From: Cuscuta epithymum
Taxonomy: Eukaryota; Streptophyta; Magnoliopsida; Solanales; Convolvulaceae
Assembly: GCA_945859915.1 (NCBI GenBank)
Contig: CAMAPF010000034.1
Span: 3,750,501 to 3,814,500, forward strand
DNA length: 64,000 bases
Reading direction: 5' to 3'
The stretch's first letter is position 1. Each line of letters opens with the position of its first letter. Shown here one piece after another: positions 42,340-54,700 of the stretch. The notes beneath the pieces are model-generated. The model was not told where the DNA came from and did not search any database. It saw nothing but the letters and a program-made list of their open reading frames with translations. Position numbers and translations under genes: made by a program.

Positions 42340-43000
42340 TACCCTACACTAATTAAGCACGTCTCAAATTCTAATTTCTAAGCACAATTCAGTGAAAAAA
42401 ATAGACTCTAAACACCATCAAATTTCTATTAAATTTTTATCTCTCACTGTGTTTTCTACCAAAAAACATTGTCAAAGATCAAGGTCATACAAGTTTTAAG
42501 ATTTCAAAAAGTCAAACCCAAGTCATTCTCAAAGTCAAAGGAGGTCAAAGTTAGTCAACGCTGCATTTCAAGGTCGAGAAATTTGCAGACGATCGAGAAC
42601 ACGCCAATGAATCATATCTGACAAACAGACATGGATGCCACCTCAATCTCAACATTATTTGACAATCAATATGTTGAATCTTCTTATGAGTTCGAGTACT
42701 TCTGATGAGTTCGAGGTGAGTACTTCTGATTCAAAATTTCACTAATCACTTACGATCTTTACAAGATAAAATCTCTTCCATGAGTAAAAAACGTAAGTCA
42801 ATTGAGGAAATAGAAGCATGATTAGCTAGTTAATAATTAGAAGCAAAATTATGTTCTACAATTTTTATGCACTTAAGCAATTATGTGTCTTGCACTTTAT
42901 TATGATTATGACTGCATTGTAATGAATTCATGAAAAAGGGAACCTAGCAAGATGATCCATCCAAGTGGCATAGCCGCATAGATCATCCAAGTAGGCTTTG
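42340..43000. other. No gene
   Basis: Upstream flank of the bHLH gene. 42470-42720 holds AAAGTCAAA-rich sequence and a GAGTTCGAG direct repeat. Nothing recognised. Confidence 0.4.
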
Positions 43001-43112
43001 ATATGACCCTCCTACTATATTTAACCTTTTGAATTTAATAAATTGGTGGGGTGTTCCCTGACCCCCATCCCGAACCACCTCGTGGGTCGGGTCTCTCTAG
43101 GAAAAAAAATCA
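43001..43112 (+). mobile_element. L1-type LINE 3' end fragment
   Basis: TTAATAAATTGGTGGGGTG, TTCCCTGACCCCCA, GTGGGTCGGGTCTCTCTAGG and an A8 tail match the 3'UTR of the L1 at 18541-19209 (reverse complement). Confidence 0.65.
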
Positions 43113-45081
43113 TAGATGTTGTCCCAACACTAAGGACTTAAAGTGACCAGGATCGTCTTTTAACATGTTAATTAATTTAAGTAGAACAGGATCCCCTTTC
43201 CATGGGCCACCATATTTATAATTCACTAGTAGTATTTTTTTTAGTCCACTAACATTAATTAATTAATAATATAATATAATAGTGTATATTGTCAAATATG
43301 AATATGGCTTGACCGCTTGAGGCTAAATTCATACTCCACTTCTCCGTGTAATAATGCCCTTAAAAAATGAAAATTTTGCAAAAAAATGTAGATTTTAATT
43401 ATTTAAAAGAGAAAAATTGTTAATTATTATTTTATTAATTTAATTATTTAATGAGTATTCAATTGAATTGAGTATAATAAGAATTTAGATTTAGAATTTT
43501 TTTTAGTTTTTTATATTAACGTGGGGCCTCAAATTTGTATTTTGAACAGGGGCCTCCAATTTTATTAAACGGCCCTGAAAGCGGCATATGTAGTGGAATA
43601 AGAAGGCGCCTTCATATGAAACAATTGTGATGCCTTTGGGAGATGTAAAATTTTAGAAAGTGTGATATAATAGTGCACTTTTGTATATATAATTAACATT
43701 ATTACAGCTGCATTTCATTTTGTAAAAAATGTCAGTGTAATATTTTAAAAAGTGTGATGTACTAGTGATGTTTTAAATATTTAAAATTCACATAATAGGC
43801 GTTAATTCAGACTCTTGTATATTAGTTTTGTTTTATTTTAAATAATTTTGTTTAAAAACAATTGAGGTGCAAACATGCATACCTAACGTGGAGTATAATG
43901 TGCAGAAAGTGCATGCTTATTAAGGAAACATGAAATTTACACATGTGCAGATAAATGTAATAAAATGGCGAAAAAGTTCCATTAATATTACATTATTACT
44001 CTCTTTGAAAGGTGGTGGACGAAAATATTACTTAATATACTATTAGTGACTATAATTGTGTTCAAAGTTTACATCGTAGTAACTTACATTAATACTATGT
44101 AAATTTGAACACAATTCACTCTCAATCACTCACTTTATATATCAAATTTTTATCAAATTTGATTCAAGTTTTTGCGACTTTGAAAAAAATTGATGTAGTT
44201 TCTGAATATGTAAATTGTATTTGTTACAAATAATTTGAGTGCGGACAAAGATTCATTTGCTTTATCGTGAGTCAAACCTCGTAAACCGCAACAAGAACAC
44301 CAAATTGGAACGGAGGGAGTACTAAGTAATATTTTTGTCCATGTTTTTTTTGTTAGTAATATTAATGGAAAACCCCCTAAAATGGCGATATTTATCTTCA
44401 AATTCGTTTATTGAAGAAATGGCGTTGATTAATTAAATTACCATTCGTGAACATCCAAGTATTTAATTAAATTGGTGTTGCTTAAACTTTTAAATAAAAG
44501 CGTGATTATTCTATACTAGAATGCAAATCATGTGATATTACTTGCACAGTATACTAGAGTGTAAATATTGAGATATAACTTATGATAAAAATGTATTTAT
44601 AAAAATTTATAATGCAGCCTTTCGACATAACAAAGATGAATATGTATTTGAAAGTATTTAATTTGAAGGAAATATACGTGATTAATACAAAAGAATTAAA
44701 AATTGATTTTGAAAAAGTAGTTTAATCATCCAAATCGGAAAAATTACGTATTTTCGACTACAAAATAGTTTCACGTAGAGGAATTAATTTCCCCAATTAT
44801 TAGGAAGTTTTCAAACTAAAAAATAACGTGTGCAGTGATAACTAAAAAAATTCCGTGTTTGATCATTAATAATCCTAACTTATAGGAAAAGGTGGTAAAT
44901 GCACTTAGACGTCTTTTCATGGAGTATGCATACCCTTGATCGTCAGCTTGATTCCTTTTACGCAAATGCCCTTTAATTATTAAACTCCTATACTCGATTG
45001 GAGTAAAGTGAACTTAAATAAACCTAATGTAATAAAGTAAAACTAAATTTTATAAAAACTAGACCAGCCTAAGTGTGCACT
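43113..45081. other. No gene; scattered element ends
   Basis: 43520-43580 has GTGGGGCCTCAAATTTG and GGGGCCTCCAATTTT followed by CGGCCCTG, a TTF-type hAT end. 44308-44322 is a lone Stowaway end (GGAACGGAGGGAG then TA). The remainder is AT-rich without genes. Confidence 0.45.
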
Positions 45082-45089
45082 ATTGTATC

Positions 45090-45500
45090 TAGGGGTGGAC
45101 TCGGACCTGGGCCCAACCGGTTCGCGGTTCTGTTTTGTTGGGCCCGAGCCCAAACCGGTAGCCACCGGTTCCGGGTTCGGTTCCGGGCCGGGCCACCCGG
45201 TTCGTTATTTTTTCTTTTTTTTAGGCTTCTCCTATTTAACCCCCAACCCACCCCCCTCACCCCCAAACCACCCCAAACCACCTCAAATGGCCCAAAATAC
45301 CCAGCCCAACCAAAAAACTTAAAAAAATTCAAAAAAAAAAAAATAAATTCGGCCCGGACCGGTTCACCAAATGGAGGGCCCGAGCCCGGAACCAAACCCC
45401 ACCGGGCCAGGTCGACCCGAACCGCCCCTGGGCCGGGCCGCCGGCTCGGTCCGGTTCAAACAGTGACCAGGTCGGGCCGCCCGGCCCGAGTCCAGCACTA
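45090..45500. mobile_element. GC-rich hAT-type MITE, copy 2
   Basis: 411 bp, TAGGGGTGGACTCGG to CCCGAGTCCAGCACTA, with 8-bp TSD ATTGTATC / ATTGTACC (45082-45089, 45501-45508; 7 of 8). Same layout as 5720-6139: GC-rich arms around a poly-T/A and CCCCAAACC core. Confidence 0.85.
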
Positions 45501-45508
45501 ATTGTACC

Positions 45509-46000
45509 TCGATGGTTTTTGTCATCCACTTTTTGTCACCCACAGTACACTTTTGCACACAAGAAGTCCCCCTGTAGAGCTATTAGATCTTCGATTTGAT
45601 GCATCGGTTTATTCCTACTTTTCATGGGAATGAGACTTTTTATTTGATCTTAACTAGAATAAAAAGTCAGACTTGGATTGGACTATTTTCGGGTGTCTGG
45701 CCTTTTGACCCTCAAAGAGTCAAAGATGGGTTCTAGTCAAAGTAAAACCTGCCAATTTCATATGTTTCGCTCCTAATATGAAAATTGTGTCCACCTCTAA
45801 ATAGACAAAACATGCTTCTAACAGTTACATAATTGGTTCAATTGTATCGGTATTTTTTTAATGGCAAAGGCTTATATTATTATATCAAAACCACACAAAA
45901 ATCAGATAGACATCCCTAATACGGTCACCAACCCTAAGATTTGACATACAATTACTCACACTAGAAAATGCACAATAATCCAGAGTTCGCCTCAACCTTG
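45509..46000. other. No gene
   Basis: Spacer between the GC-rich MITE and the L1 relic. Nothing recognised. Confidence 0.45.
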
Positions 46001-47190
46001 TTTTATCTGCCAAAGTTCTCCGTCTCCATCATCGAGTATGCCTCTGATGCTGCCTCTGCTGCAACCCTCCTCCGCTCTTGTTCTTCCATTTGCACACATG
46101 CCGGCCATTTGCTTCCCATTTTCGGAAGCCTCACTTGCATCATAGAGAGAAGCATGTTCCACACAGGTTCCTAATACCTGGGACTTTTTTGTTCCAACCA
46201 TCATGTTTATCCTGGGCTTGTTGCCCTTCTCTAGGACAAGCCATTTATTCCCCCTTGCTATTTTCACTGCTACGCCCATTATTAGCCCTCAACCATCGCA
46301 CAAACTTCTTACTTTGCTCCTAGGTGGATTGTCCTAAAACTCGAGGGCAGAACCTATCTGCATGGCCGATGACACCACATACAAAACAAAAGTTTGGAAG
46401 TTTTGCGTATTCTTCTTCTGAGGCCTCCCTATATATGTCTAGACACACCCTAATTCTCAAGTAAGCCCTCTAGCATCCTTCAAATTGATTTTTATCTAAC
46501 TTAACAAATCTTCCTAAAGAGTTACCAATAATTTTGCGACCATTAGAGTCAAGTAACCAACTAACAGGTTATGAACTTGAGTCCGAAATTCTGATAAATT
46601 TAGCGAAAGTTTCAAAGGCAGATCACAGCTTTTAAAGCACGCAAAACTACATGATTTTCTTCATATGACCACGTGCCATATTCAATAACATGTTTCATAT
46701 CCATTTCATGACACAAGGAGAATAAATACCTTTTTCGCCGATCTTCTTAATAGAAACACCCCTACTAAATCTCCAAATTGACGCGAGTACATCCCTTAAC
46801 AGAAAAATTTCACCGCCTTATCATTAACAACTGTATCAACCCGCAACCACTTCGTCAAGTCCCCCTCCCGGTCTCGTTATCATTCACATCCGGCAAAATG
46901 ATCCCCACCTCTTCATCATTGATGCTTAATCACACATAACTCTCGCCAAACCTTGTTGCGCTCTAATGTTGGTTGTTTTTGTTGCATTGGTTTCTTCTAA
47001 AGTTCTAACCTTGCTGTCGAACAACCCCCACAGAAAGAAGAAACCATTCATGTCCACCGACTAAGGGAGTGACACCCTAAGCCAATCTTATCGCTAATTG
47101 TCAATCTCTAGTACCTGCCGCTCCTGTTGAATTCATGTTGAATCCCAATCCTAGCCGCAAACAAGGAATCTCCCGGGCCTCGTATCGGTA
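46000..47190 (-). pseudogene. L1-type LINE ORF1 relic (DUF4283 and CCHC knuckle)
   Basis: Minus strand translation shows YGTWSYEENHVVLRALK (about 46630-46680), IIGNSLGRFVKLDKNQFEG then a stop then RAYLRIRVCLDI (about 46440-46550), and CFVCGVIGHADRFCPRVL (about 46335-46390). This is the ORF1 order of plant L1s: DUF4283 then a C-x2-C-x4-H-x4-C zinc knuckle. Many stops and shifts; no ORF2 found nearby. Confidence 0.82.
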
Positions 47191-48056
47191 TCTACATCCA
47201 AGTACTAATGTATATTGATGCTCATAGATGTTTTATACTTCGTATAAGAATTATTAATTTGCAAAATTAATATGCTTGTTTATATTAGCATGAAGATATT
47301 ATACTAAATTATACTTCATGTTAATTTACATTCGTATGTATATTGTTTGAGTATATATTCATGTTATGATTTGAATTTAAAAACAAAAAAAAAAAAAACA
47401 AAAAAAAAAGAACAAGTCTGGGGTTGATTACACGTAACATAGTGCATATTAATATTTATCCTAACAATTGCGATGAGAGATTGCTATGTAAAAATGCATA
47501 GAACCTAGAATCATAACATTATTCTCTATGTGTCAACTTATGATTAAAATCCAATTTAGATCTCCTAGCTAATTGTTCGGCCGATGTTGGGACCCTCGAA
47601 GATGTGGTGTCATCCTTTATTAATGTTAACTCACAGAGATACGAGTGTAGGCTTTGCCAAATCAAACTTTTAATCCTAAACGATTAAATTATTTAAAGAA
47701 CACAGAATATTACAAAATACAATAGCTTTTTGATAAAGATAATGTTGACATAGTGTAGTTGCGAGGGATTGAAATGGATTGGAAGTCCATTCATTGAATT
47801 TCACATATCTTTTAGTCTTTTATAGAGTTTTAGAGCCAAATAACAAAGGATACACAAAGATACGAAAACAAAAGAGCCTTTACTAGGCAAATGACATGCC
47901 AGACTGTATTGCTTCTTGAAGTGAGACACGCCCCATGTCATTTACTAATTCTATCTGTTTCATATATGACTATATAACTATATGTGAGCTACTATTGTAC
48001 TGTTTATTAATGTAATTCAATATGTTTCATATATAAGCATAAAGCATTTAACTATG
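47191..48056. other. No gene
   Basis: AT-rich with a poly-A-rich tract at 47383-47412. Nothing recognised. Confidence 0.45.
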
Positions 48057-48400
48057 AGCCTGTTTGAACACAAAAATTGGATGAATCGATTGATTTTGTT
48101 GAAATTTATAAATTTCTAACTGAAGCAGTTTGATTGACTAAATATGTTGAATTATTAGAAAAACTATTTTTAAAATATACGTAGTATTTATTAATAAAAT
48201 AAAGAATAAATTATATGAGAAAATAACTAAAATGATCATCTGCACTAACTTCAACCAATTCAATCGTAAAAGTAACTCTAACCTTAGTTATTTTGATTAT
48301 TACACAATTTAGTGCACGAAATCAAAAAAATTGTGTTTCGTAAAAAACTAATTGACAAACCTGATATGCCGAAAATAGGGATCATCAAACGAGCTCTATA
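48057..48400. mobile_element. MITE with GAGC(C/T)(T/C)GTTTG ends
   Basis: Left end GAGCCTGTTTGAACA, right end TCATCAAACGAGCTC. The core ATTTATTAATAAAATAAAGA is shared with the copies near 27930 and 11550. No clean TSD. Confidence 0.6.
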
Positions 48401-48559
48401 TCTAAGATACTTTTTATTAATGCAATGAATTCACTTACCAAATATATATACCAAACCATGCAATTAATCAAACCTAAATGAAATATCACTTTCACTTAAA
48501 CTGTATTGTTTTTCTAAAGTTCATTCTAACTTGTATGTTTTCTTTGTTTAAAAATTATA

Positions 48560-48820
48560 CTCCCTCTTTGTTTTCTAAAGTCCCAATTTGTTTTGCAAAA
48601 TTTCCTATTTTGGTTGTCCCAAAATGATTTATCACCTTCTATTTTAGGTATGTAAATAAGAATGAAGTGACAAATTTACCCTTACTTTTACTTTTTCCAT
48701 CAACTTAAAGGCATCTACTTTTAACATGATGGGCAAAAGTGTAAAAACATGCATCATTTATTGTCATTCCTTAATCCTTGTGCCAGTCAAAGTTTGCAAT
48801 TCAATTTGGGACGGAGGGAA
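48560..48820. mobile_element. Stowaway MITE
   Basis: 261 bp from CTCCCTCTTTG to TTTGGGACGGAGGGAA with TA on both sides (48558-48559, 48821-48822). Confidence 0.8.
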
Positions 48821-48914
48821 TAATGTAATAAAAGACCTAAATATCCTTATTTTTTTATCGTCGTATAATATGTTTCCTTTTATCCATTTTGTTTTATATG
48901 TATTCTTTCAATAA

Positions 48915-49060
48915 TATTTATCTTATCAATTTCATCTTCATTTTATCCTTATCTTTATCATATCTTATCTTTTTTATCTTTCTTCTCATTTTAGCTCTGA
49001 TATTATGTATCGATTACTATTAACTGATCCTAAATCTTAAGAGACTAAGGCTTAGATGAT
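48915..49060 (+). mobile_element. RTE-type LINE 3' tail
   Basis: GATATTATGTATCGATT, CTGATCCTAAATCTTAAGAG and ACTAAGGCTTAGATGATGTTG match the 3' end of the RTE at 30321-31385. Strongly 5'-truncated. Confidence 0.8.
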
Positions 49061-49254
49061 GTTGTATGTAATATGTTTCCTACATTTTCATCTCATGTCA
49101 AATCTCTTACATTTTTTTTTCTTTTTCCACTATTCATTATTCCTGCAAATTTACTTACTTTTTCCGAAAAACTCAATCTAGTAACAATTGTTATACTACG
49201 GGAGCATAATGTTCCCACACCTATAATGACGTCATTTAGGTTTAACCATTAATT

Positions 49255-50430
49255 AAACAAATGTGTGTGAACAGTATATTTGTTTTTGTCTCAACATTTT
49301 TTCATGATGTAAATCTCATGTATTGAAATGTAACTCGCGTTGATACGAAATGTAAATTTAGTTAGCGACAAATGTAATCCAACCCGTTCACATGGAGGAG
49401 TGTAACTCGCATTACTCTCTCCAATGATCATTCTGGCATCTTTCATATATGAAATGTAATTCGTGTGTATGCAAAATGAATCCTTCTTGGTGTACACCCT
49501 GGGTTACACCCTGGAGTACACCCCATTTATTTGCCCTTCACACAGACAAAAAACATGAAAACACAAACACTTTCAATTAAACTGTAGGTGTGAGTTTGCA
49601 GATCTGACAGGCTAGTTGCACGCAAACCAATGTCGGTGTGCACAGACACTAGTTCTCTGTGTAGACAAAAAAGTGTCGGTGCAAACAAAATTGGTTTGCA
49701 AGTTCAGGGGGTTGGGAAACCAGTGTCAGTGTACACAGACATTAGTTGTCGGTGTAGAAAAAAGTTTCTGTACATATGCAATTTTCATCGGTGTACACAT
49801 ACATTAGTTGTCTGTGTAGAAACAAAAGTGTTTGTGCATATACAATTTTCGTCGGTGTACACAGAAACTGAAAGCAAATCAGTGTCGGCGTGCATAAAAC
49901 GTAAAAAGAGAGAAGGAAAGAAAACCGACAAAAATTATATACGTACAAACACTTTTTTCTACACAGACAATTTATTAATGTCTGTGTACACCGACACTAG
50001 TTTCCCACCCCCTGAACTTGCAAACCAATTTTGTTCGCACCGACACTTTTTTGTCTACACAGACAACTAGTGTCTGTGCACACCGACATTGGTTTGCGTG
50101 CAACCAGCCTGACAGATCTGCAAACTCACACCGACAGTTTAATCGAAAGTGTCGGTGTTTTTACGTTTTTTGTCTGTGTGAAAGGCAAATAAATGGGGTG
50201 TACCCCAGGGTGTAACCCAAGGTGTGCCTTAAGAATTTTCCATGCAAAATATATACGTAGTATTTATTAAGACGTACAAGTCATGTATTATCAAATGTAA
50301 CTCCAGGCATCGTCCATAAATATAACTCGCGCATATGGAAATGTAATCTCATATATTATCGAATGTGAATCATGCATATGTATAAAAACTCATATAAAAG
50401 ATACAAAAATATTTTACGGAAAAAATGACT
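49255..50430 (-). repeat. Dispersed repeat, family T, copy 2, split by a foldback
   Basis: 49255-49480 and 50226-50430 carry AAATGTAACTCGC-type words. 49255-49400 is the reverse complement of 21420-21575. The foldback at 49487-50226 is inserted in it. Confidence 0.6.
49487..50226. mobile_element. Large foldback element (about 740 bp)
   Basis: Arms of about 270 bp: the left has GGGTTACACCCTGGAGTACA, TTTGCAGATCTGACAGGCT and CAAACCAATGTCGGTGTGCA; the right arm (49945-50226) has the complements with few mismatches. The spacer carries direct repeats of GTGTACACAGACA-type words. No clean TSD found. Frames through it are repeat artefacts. Confidence 0.85.
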
Positions 50431-50435
50431 CATCA

Positions 50436-50690
50436 TCATCATCATTACCTCAGTGCCGCAAAGGCTCCCACCTATGGTGGGGTAAGGGGGGTCGGATGTA
50501 CGCAACCTTACCCCTGTACTAAAGCACAGAGAGACTATTTCCGAATGACCCCTAGTGAAAATTGCGTCGGAAATTGCATAGGTTGACTATTCGTTCATAA
50601 CAAAGAAGCGCACACAGTTTGTGAGCCATTTTGCTTTATTCCATCATATTCTCAAGCCAAAATATATCGAGTCTTTGGCTCCATTGACTA
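50436..50690 (-). mobile_element. SINE, family S1, copy 1 (5'-truncated)
   Basis: Minus strand ends GCCTTTGCGGCACTGAGGTA and a (ATG)n tail. It shares TAAGGTTGCGTACATCCGAC and TGGAATAAAGCAAAATGGCT with copies at 57241 and 62833. The 3' region resembles the Au/TS class of plant SINEs. Confidence 0.82.
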
Positions 50691-51715
50691 TTAAAATTAT
50701 ATTACAAAAGTGTATGAATAAAAAAATACAGAAAAAAATAGTGTATGAATATGAAATGCAATATACTTACTTTATTTAGATTAATTAATTATTTGTTATG
50801 ATTTAGTAAGAATAGAAAATAAATTCATCCCTAGTGCCATCTCATTTGTCTTCTCAACTCCTCCATAGTTTTGTACGGTGCTGCACCTTGAAGCTGCCAT
50901 GCTTATCTATGGAGGAATGAACCATCTCATCTCTTCCAAAAAAAATGAAACATGTCAGCCATATTTTAAAAATATCTTTTCAGCCCTATCATAGAAGACC
51001 TTTTTCTGATGGTGTCACCAGAATCAATGCCACAAAAAAATGTCAGCGCCACACTTGGGAGATTTTCTTTTATTTTATTTCTTCCTGATGGTTTTCAATT
51101 CTTTCTCCCATTCTTTCATTACTTCTAGCAGCAAAGAATGTCACTTCTGATAGCTGGGCAACATAAGAATGAAAAACATAAAAAGGAAAATCGAAAACCA
51201 AAATGTAAAAAGAAACTAAAAAGTGAATGCACGACTGATTCCGGCAAATTCATCAGATAGTCTCAATGATATGATGGACAAGGAAGAAGAGAGGGAAAAA
51301 AAACTACCAGAAAGTAAAAAAAATATGTGAGCTTCACCGGACTGGAAAGAAAAAAGTAAATAGAAAAAATCAAAACGAGCAGAAAGTAAAAAGAAGATGG
51401 AGCTTCGTCTGACAATGAAGAAGAAAAAATGAAAAAAGAGGATATTTCCTCTTACAGCAGGCCATCAGTATGCCACAGAACAACGAAACAACAGAGTGAA
51501 GCTCAAGAGACCGGGTCTATTAGAATTTAATTCAATATATGGTAATGTCTCATTATAGTCAAACCATCATGCACATCAAGAACATACTTAGGACCGGGTC
51601 TATATACTAAAGCATATGATTTTAAGGTCTGCGGCATGCACATAACATTTGTCAGTACTATTGCATCAACAAAAAGATGTGTAACTCACATGCTTCTTGA
51701 TCAATGAATAAGTAT
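50691..51715. other. 3' flank and probable 3'UTR of SOQ1
   Basis: No other gene. A minus-strand AATAAA-like site lies near 51070. If the last SOQ1 exon is spliced at CCAAAG|GTATTC, a further terminal exon could lie here, but I could not identify one. Confidence 0.4.
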
Positions 51716-54700
51716 TTAGGACGGGAAGCTACCCTTAGAGAATACCTTTGGCTTTACAAAATATGGAAGTGAGATCTCGGCAGGAGAGGAATCAGGATTC
51801 AACTCTTGAAATTGTACTTCAAAGGTCAGAGACTGATATAAGCAAACCTCATCTTCTTTACAGTAGTAAACCTGTTAAATTGAGCTTCAGCTAGCTAGTT
51901 AGGTAAACCACAACCAGAACGATCCTTGTAAATTTGATTCCATCCAATAGGATTGGTAGTATGTGGTGCATAGCTTTAACACATGAACAGAAAATAAAAA
52001 CAAAAGCAAGTGTATATTATGAACCTTCAAAAACGAAGCTCTAACTAATATCCCGACCAGGTTTTCATATAACTTTTTGTATTTTATGCTACACTAATAC
52101 GGAGTATCAGTTTTTGTTGATACAGTTCGATATTTTAAATAACTGTTTGTATTTACTAGTCTTAATATTTTTATTCATATCTCTCATATTCCCTTATAGG
52201 AATAAAATGGTCTGCACATACAACCGAACTACTATTACTTGGGGAAGATGGAAAATTAGCAGAAGGAAGCAAGTTTTGGAACCTGGTAGCTTAGTGTAGT
52301 TGCAGATATCCTAAGGATAAGGAAAACTATAAGTGTTGTGATAACTACAATAATTTTCTTCTTAATTCTTTCTTCAATATTTTATAAGCATGGCAAAGCT
52401 CCCTTTTATAAATAGGATTAGAGGCGTAGGAATGGCTAAAACAAGGAAAGATTTTCCTAGAAAAACACTTCCTAAAATAGATTAATTATTGAAGGTAATC
52501 GAACCAGAATAAAATCAATCAAGTAAATCAGACAGCTATCACTTCTCATTCTCCTACTTGATTGCTCGTTTATCTTTCAATAATATTACATTGTAATATG
52601 CATCAAAATCACTAAAACAAGGAAAGAGAAATCCTAGCAAATGACTTCCTAAAATAATTTAACTAATGATGGTATTAAAATCTACTTAGAATGGAATTAA
52701 TCAAGAAAAGCAATCAGCTATGACTCCCCATTCTTCTACATGATTGCTCTTCTATCTTTCTGTAACAGTATATTCATTTTGACATTATTTAAAAATTTAG
52801 TGAATCCTCTTTTGAACGATACTTTGACTCACACTTTCATATGATTTGTTGCTCTGTATCAAATGCTGACACATGTAAAACAGCAATTACCTTGCAATGA
52901 ATTCTAGCCGTGGAAGGTGAAGCCAATGACCTGCTGACTTGTATAAGAGCAGAACCTTCTGTGTTGAGACTTCCATCCATAGGATAAATCTGAGCTGCAT
53001 CCTCTGGTTCCATGTCAATGCAAAATTTACTTTGTGCTTCCTACATTTGTTGGAAGCAAGAAAAAATAAAGAAGACCATCAACGACTATGGTCCATCTAT
53101 AGTGGAATAGGTCAATGGGAAGAGAGGGAGGAATGAGAGAGAACCTTTGAGAAGTGGTAACCTTCAGGCACAGATATTTGGAGATGTAACAGAGTTTCTT
53201 TTGATGAACTACCATTAACAACAATGGTCTGTGTGTCCACTCGTCTTCTCCTAAGCCGTTTCAAAGATGGGGATTTAGCTGCAGGAGGCGGAACTCCCTT
53301 TAATGGTAGCGTGTGAAGTTCAGCTTTTCCATCGATCAGGTCTAAATATCTGATAAGGTTGTTGTTTGTATCTGCTATGAATAATCTTCCTGGATAAAGC
53401 CATTCAACCATGAGAGCCACAGGACACATTTTCTTTAATTAAATGGAAAGAGTAACCATGTGAGAGGGGTGTCACCATTTTCTGCTTGAGCAATTCCTGC
53501 TGGTTCAGAGAGCTGGCAAAAAAAATCACTTAAGTGGCGCATTTTAATCCTACAGGAAATCTCTCTTGCTTGAGGTACGCTAAGAAACAAACTTCTACCA
53601 TTACAGTTCCTTCATCATGAAGTGTAAGCTATATAGGCTAATAGGCTACATCTACAAACAAGAACAATTTATCTCTCCTAAAGTTTCTTTGTTTTGTCTG
53701 ACATAGTTTTCACGCCATTTATTCAGGTAAAGGAACAAGAAAAAAGTAAAGTGCAGTAGTAAGGGGGATCCTTTTGATAAAACAAAGTTTTCAAGACAAG
53801 TTGATCCTCTATATAGAGTGCTGTATAAGACACTTAACATCACAACAGAAAGAGGATACCAATAAAAGTAGGGATCTACCAACTGATCTAGAAAATAAGA
53901 CCAATGCACCCTACAATTTTACTATTCAAACTGGTGCAAATGACATGTTTCTTAAATTTCATTTATTTTTAACACACATCAAATCCCATGGAACTTTTGA
54001 GACCTGAGATAATAAAATACTAACAACCTGAGATCTTGAAGATGCCCCGTCCTTGAAGCCAGCACGACCAGTGCCAGCTAATGTGCTCACCGCTCTACTA
54101 ACTGGATCTAGCTTCTTAATCTGGCAATTAAATACAGCTCCAACTCAAACAAAATACTGAATGTGAATCCAGTTATATCTTAAGAGTTAACAAAATTATA
54201 AGCTCTAAATGAACGATTGTTCCTTTGAACAAGATACACTAGAGATAATAATATTCTAATATGAAGATTGATAGTGCCTTGAAAAGAGCTGTACCTTTGA
54301 AACCCAAGACATTTGAAACTTTAAAGCGCAAAAATGTGAGAAACTATGTTTTTCTTACATACTCCCTCCATCCCATTATGTTCTCCATCTTTTCTACTTG
54401 AAGGTAAGTTTGGTTTAAGGGAGTGAAGGGGAGGGAAGTGGATGGGAGTGGAGGGATATTGAGTGAATTTTAGCCTTTCCTTCGAAAAACCTCAAATTGG
54501 AGGGATGGAAAAAGAAAGGGAGGGGGTGGATAAAGCATCTTCCCCACCCAAATTTTTGAACCAAAGGAAAGGAAGGGAAACAATAGACCATGACATAAAC
54601 ATTTTTAGCATCTTATCAATTCCACATATATATTATAAACCTCTTATACTGCTTGGATATTGAAATAGATATGAAAAATAGAAACATAGTTTGGGGAAGA

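Noticed and set aside
49630..50070. 146-residue frame with Cys/Thr/Asp repeats
   Set aside because: Lies in the foldback; the repeat words of the arms create it.
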